DNA of 64,000 nucleotides from Actinomyces vulturis (GTDB taxonomy: Bacteria; Actinomycetota; Actinomycetes; Actinomycetales; Actinomycetaceae): positions 248,001 to 312,000 of the forward strand of contig NZ_KV700386.1 of the NCBI RefSeq assembly GCF_001687305.1, in the 5' to 3' direction. Below, in pieces: positions 62,978-64,000 of this stretch (positions are counted from its first letter, which is position 1; each line of letters starts with the position of its first letter). Position numbers and translations under genes: made by a program. The notes beneath the pieces were generated by a model, which worked only from the letters and a program-made list of their open reading frames with translations, did not search any database and had not been told where the DNA came from.

Positions 62978-63850
62978 TCATGTTGTAGTGGAAAGCGGAG
63001 GCAGCAATGATAAGCCCCCATCGCACTCAACCACGTGCCCCGTCATAGCAGGCATCGCACTGCTCATAAGCATCACACACATGCGGGCAACATCGGCGAC
63101 GCTGGTCGAATCCCAACTTAACGGTGCCTGCTCACTAGAAGCCATAAATGACGAAAACGTAGGAATTGCGCTGGAGGCAGGAGTCGGAAGTGGGCCAGAA
63201 CTGATCGCATTGACACGAACATTTCTATTTGCTTGCTCCACCGCCAGCGTGCGCACCATTGCTTCAAGAGCTGATTTCATTACTCCCATCCAGCCATAAC
63301 CAGGCCAGACATGGGCAGTATCAAACACCAAGGTAACGACGCCGCAGGGCCACCTTGTGTTCACATCTTCATGGCCAGCACCGGATAGGGAACTTAGTGA
63401 GGAATCCTGAGAGTCGTTTAAAGAGCCGCCAGGTAAGAATGCGTCAAGGGCATGGATAAGGCGCGGAAGAGAAGCAACACTGATATCAAAGGAGCGGTGG
63501 ACGGCGTCGATCTTCATCGATGATGAGGTGACGTTACTGAGCATATCGGCGCTGGCATAAGCCATAGAGTGAAGAAGGCCGTCGAGATGGTGAAAGCCCG
63601 CATCAGTAAGACGGGCGCTAAAGGTCGAGAGAGACTCTGGGGACGTGACGTCCAAATCAAGGAGAGGAAGATCTGTGCCATCAGGATTTGCCAGGCCACG
63701 TAAGGATACCGTTGCTAATGCCCGGGTGGTGGGATGCGTAGTGGCAATAACACGATGCCCCTGAGAAAGTGCTTCTTTTACTACATGGGTGGCAATGGAG
63801 GAAGGACGCAGCACGCCGGTGACAAGGAAGGTTAATGGTACTTCACTCAT
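62978..63850 (-). CDS. fabI: Enoyl-[acyl-carrier-protein] reductase FabI-like
   Basis: The 290-residue SDR protein matches FabI/InhA. TGVLRPSSIATHVVKEALSQGHRV is the unusual FabI nucleotide loop, LLHSMAYA follows, and the catalytic pair Tyr185-x6-Lys192 is in YGWMGVMKSALE, with VNAISSGP and HVVECDGG near the end. It should reduce the trans-2-enoyl-ACP double bond in fatty-acid synthesis. A Ser/Asp-rich insertion of about 25 residues (142-168) is absent from typical FabI. It is divergent from the putative glutathione peroxidase and upstream of the S9 peptidase by 118 bp. Confidence 0.85.
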   Translation of the reverse strand: MSEVPLTFLVTGVLRPSSIATHVVKEALSQGHRVIATTHPTTRALATVSLRGLANPDGTDLPLLDLDVTSPESLSTFSARLTDAGFHHLDGLLHSMAYASADMLSNVTSSSMKIDAVHRSFDISVASLPRLIHALDAFLPGGSLNDSQDSSLSSLSGAGHEDVNTRWPCGVVTLVFDTAHVWPGYGWMGVMKSALEAMVRTLAVEQANRNVRVNAISSGPLPTPASSAIPTFSSFMASSEQAPLSWDSTSVADVARMCVMLMSSAMPAMTGHVVECDGGLSLLPPLSTTT

Positions 63851-63971
63851 GAATACTCCTCATCGGCCTGAACTGCCACATTACGATGGAATGCCTTCAC
63901 TGTACCGTGAATACGTGATACCAAGGCACTTGTCCATTACCCGGAGCACATTGACTCGATACTCTGGAACC

Positions 63972-64000
63972 ATGACAACTCTCTATGACTTCACGGCAAC
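63972..64000 (+). CDS. Probable glutathione peroxidase, 5' fragment (continues outside window)
   Basis: Only the first nine full codons are inside the window (MTTLYDFTA). This sequence matches the very start of the BsaA-type glutathione peroxidase family, which begins with an -LYDF- strand. The call rests on those residues alone. It is divergent from fabI by 121 bp. Confidence 0.4.

Overview
This window is about 64 kb of chromosome from a Gram-positive actinobacterium of moderate G+C content (roughly half by eye). Actinobacterial marker genes are spread along it: rbpA, opcA next to zwf, a garA / ftsR-like MerR / DUF151 / MerR cluster, pafB-pafC beside tatA-tatC and a helY-type helicase, adjacent ppm1-type and lnt genes, and an error-prone dnaE2. 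The fused shikimate kinase/dehydroquinate synthase and the reduced gene set suggest a host-associated Actinomycetaceae- or Bifidobacterium-like lineage, but I cannot name a genus. I see no prophage, intact insertion sequence or CRISPR array. Nearly all of the window is dense housekeeping sequence.

Layout. 0-7 kb: 3' part of dnaE2, an AI-2E transporter/HAD phosphatase pair, a hexose-6-phosphate mutarotase, tRNA-Leu(GAG), an Hsp15-like S4 protein overlapping a membrane-anchored HNH nuclease, and a flavin reductase. 7-12.3 kb: oxidative pentose phosphate genes (zwf-opcA-pgl leftward, gnd rightward). 12.5-21.5 kb: pepN, the garA-ftsR-DUF151-MerR cluster, a DyP peroxidase, a PiT phosphate transporter with a small membrane partner, and a YciO protein. 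21.4-25.7 kb: an MMPL transporter divergent from rarA. 25.9-38.8 kb: the conserved run rpsD, alaS, ruvX, mltG, aroE, aroC, aroKB, a shikimate-kinase-like pseudoenzyme, efp, nusB, aspS. 39-47 kb: an SGNH hydrolase, an HrtAB-like ABC exporter, a gene-poor stretch with a 33-bp tandem repeat, an ASCH protein, pfkA, rbpA, and ppm1/lnt. 47-56 kb: helY, dgk, tatC, tatA, pafC and pafB, divergent from a DUF3866 gene. 56-64 kb: an FMN-riboswitch-controlled substrate-binding protein and permease (RibXY-like, no ATPase), putP, acpS, an S9 peptidase, fabI, and the first codons of a probable glutathione peroxidase.

Most notable points. (1) The gene after aroKB, at the place where related genomes carry aroQ, aligns along its whole length with the shikimate kinase half of AroKB but has lost every catalytic motif. 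(2) ruvX has no ATG, GTG or TTG start covering its conserved N-terminus. It begins in the alaS frame just after the alaS stop, with a CTG placed correctly behind GGAGG. (3) An FMN riboswitch precedes an orphan permease/binding-protein pair. (4) A proline-rich linker plus membrane anchor is encoded out of frame directly behind the SGNH hydrolase. (5) The 42 kb noncoding region holds an exact 33-bp tandem duplication and a 14-bp palindrome.
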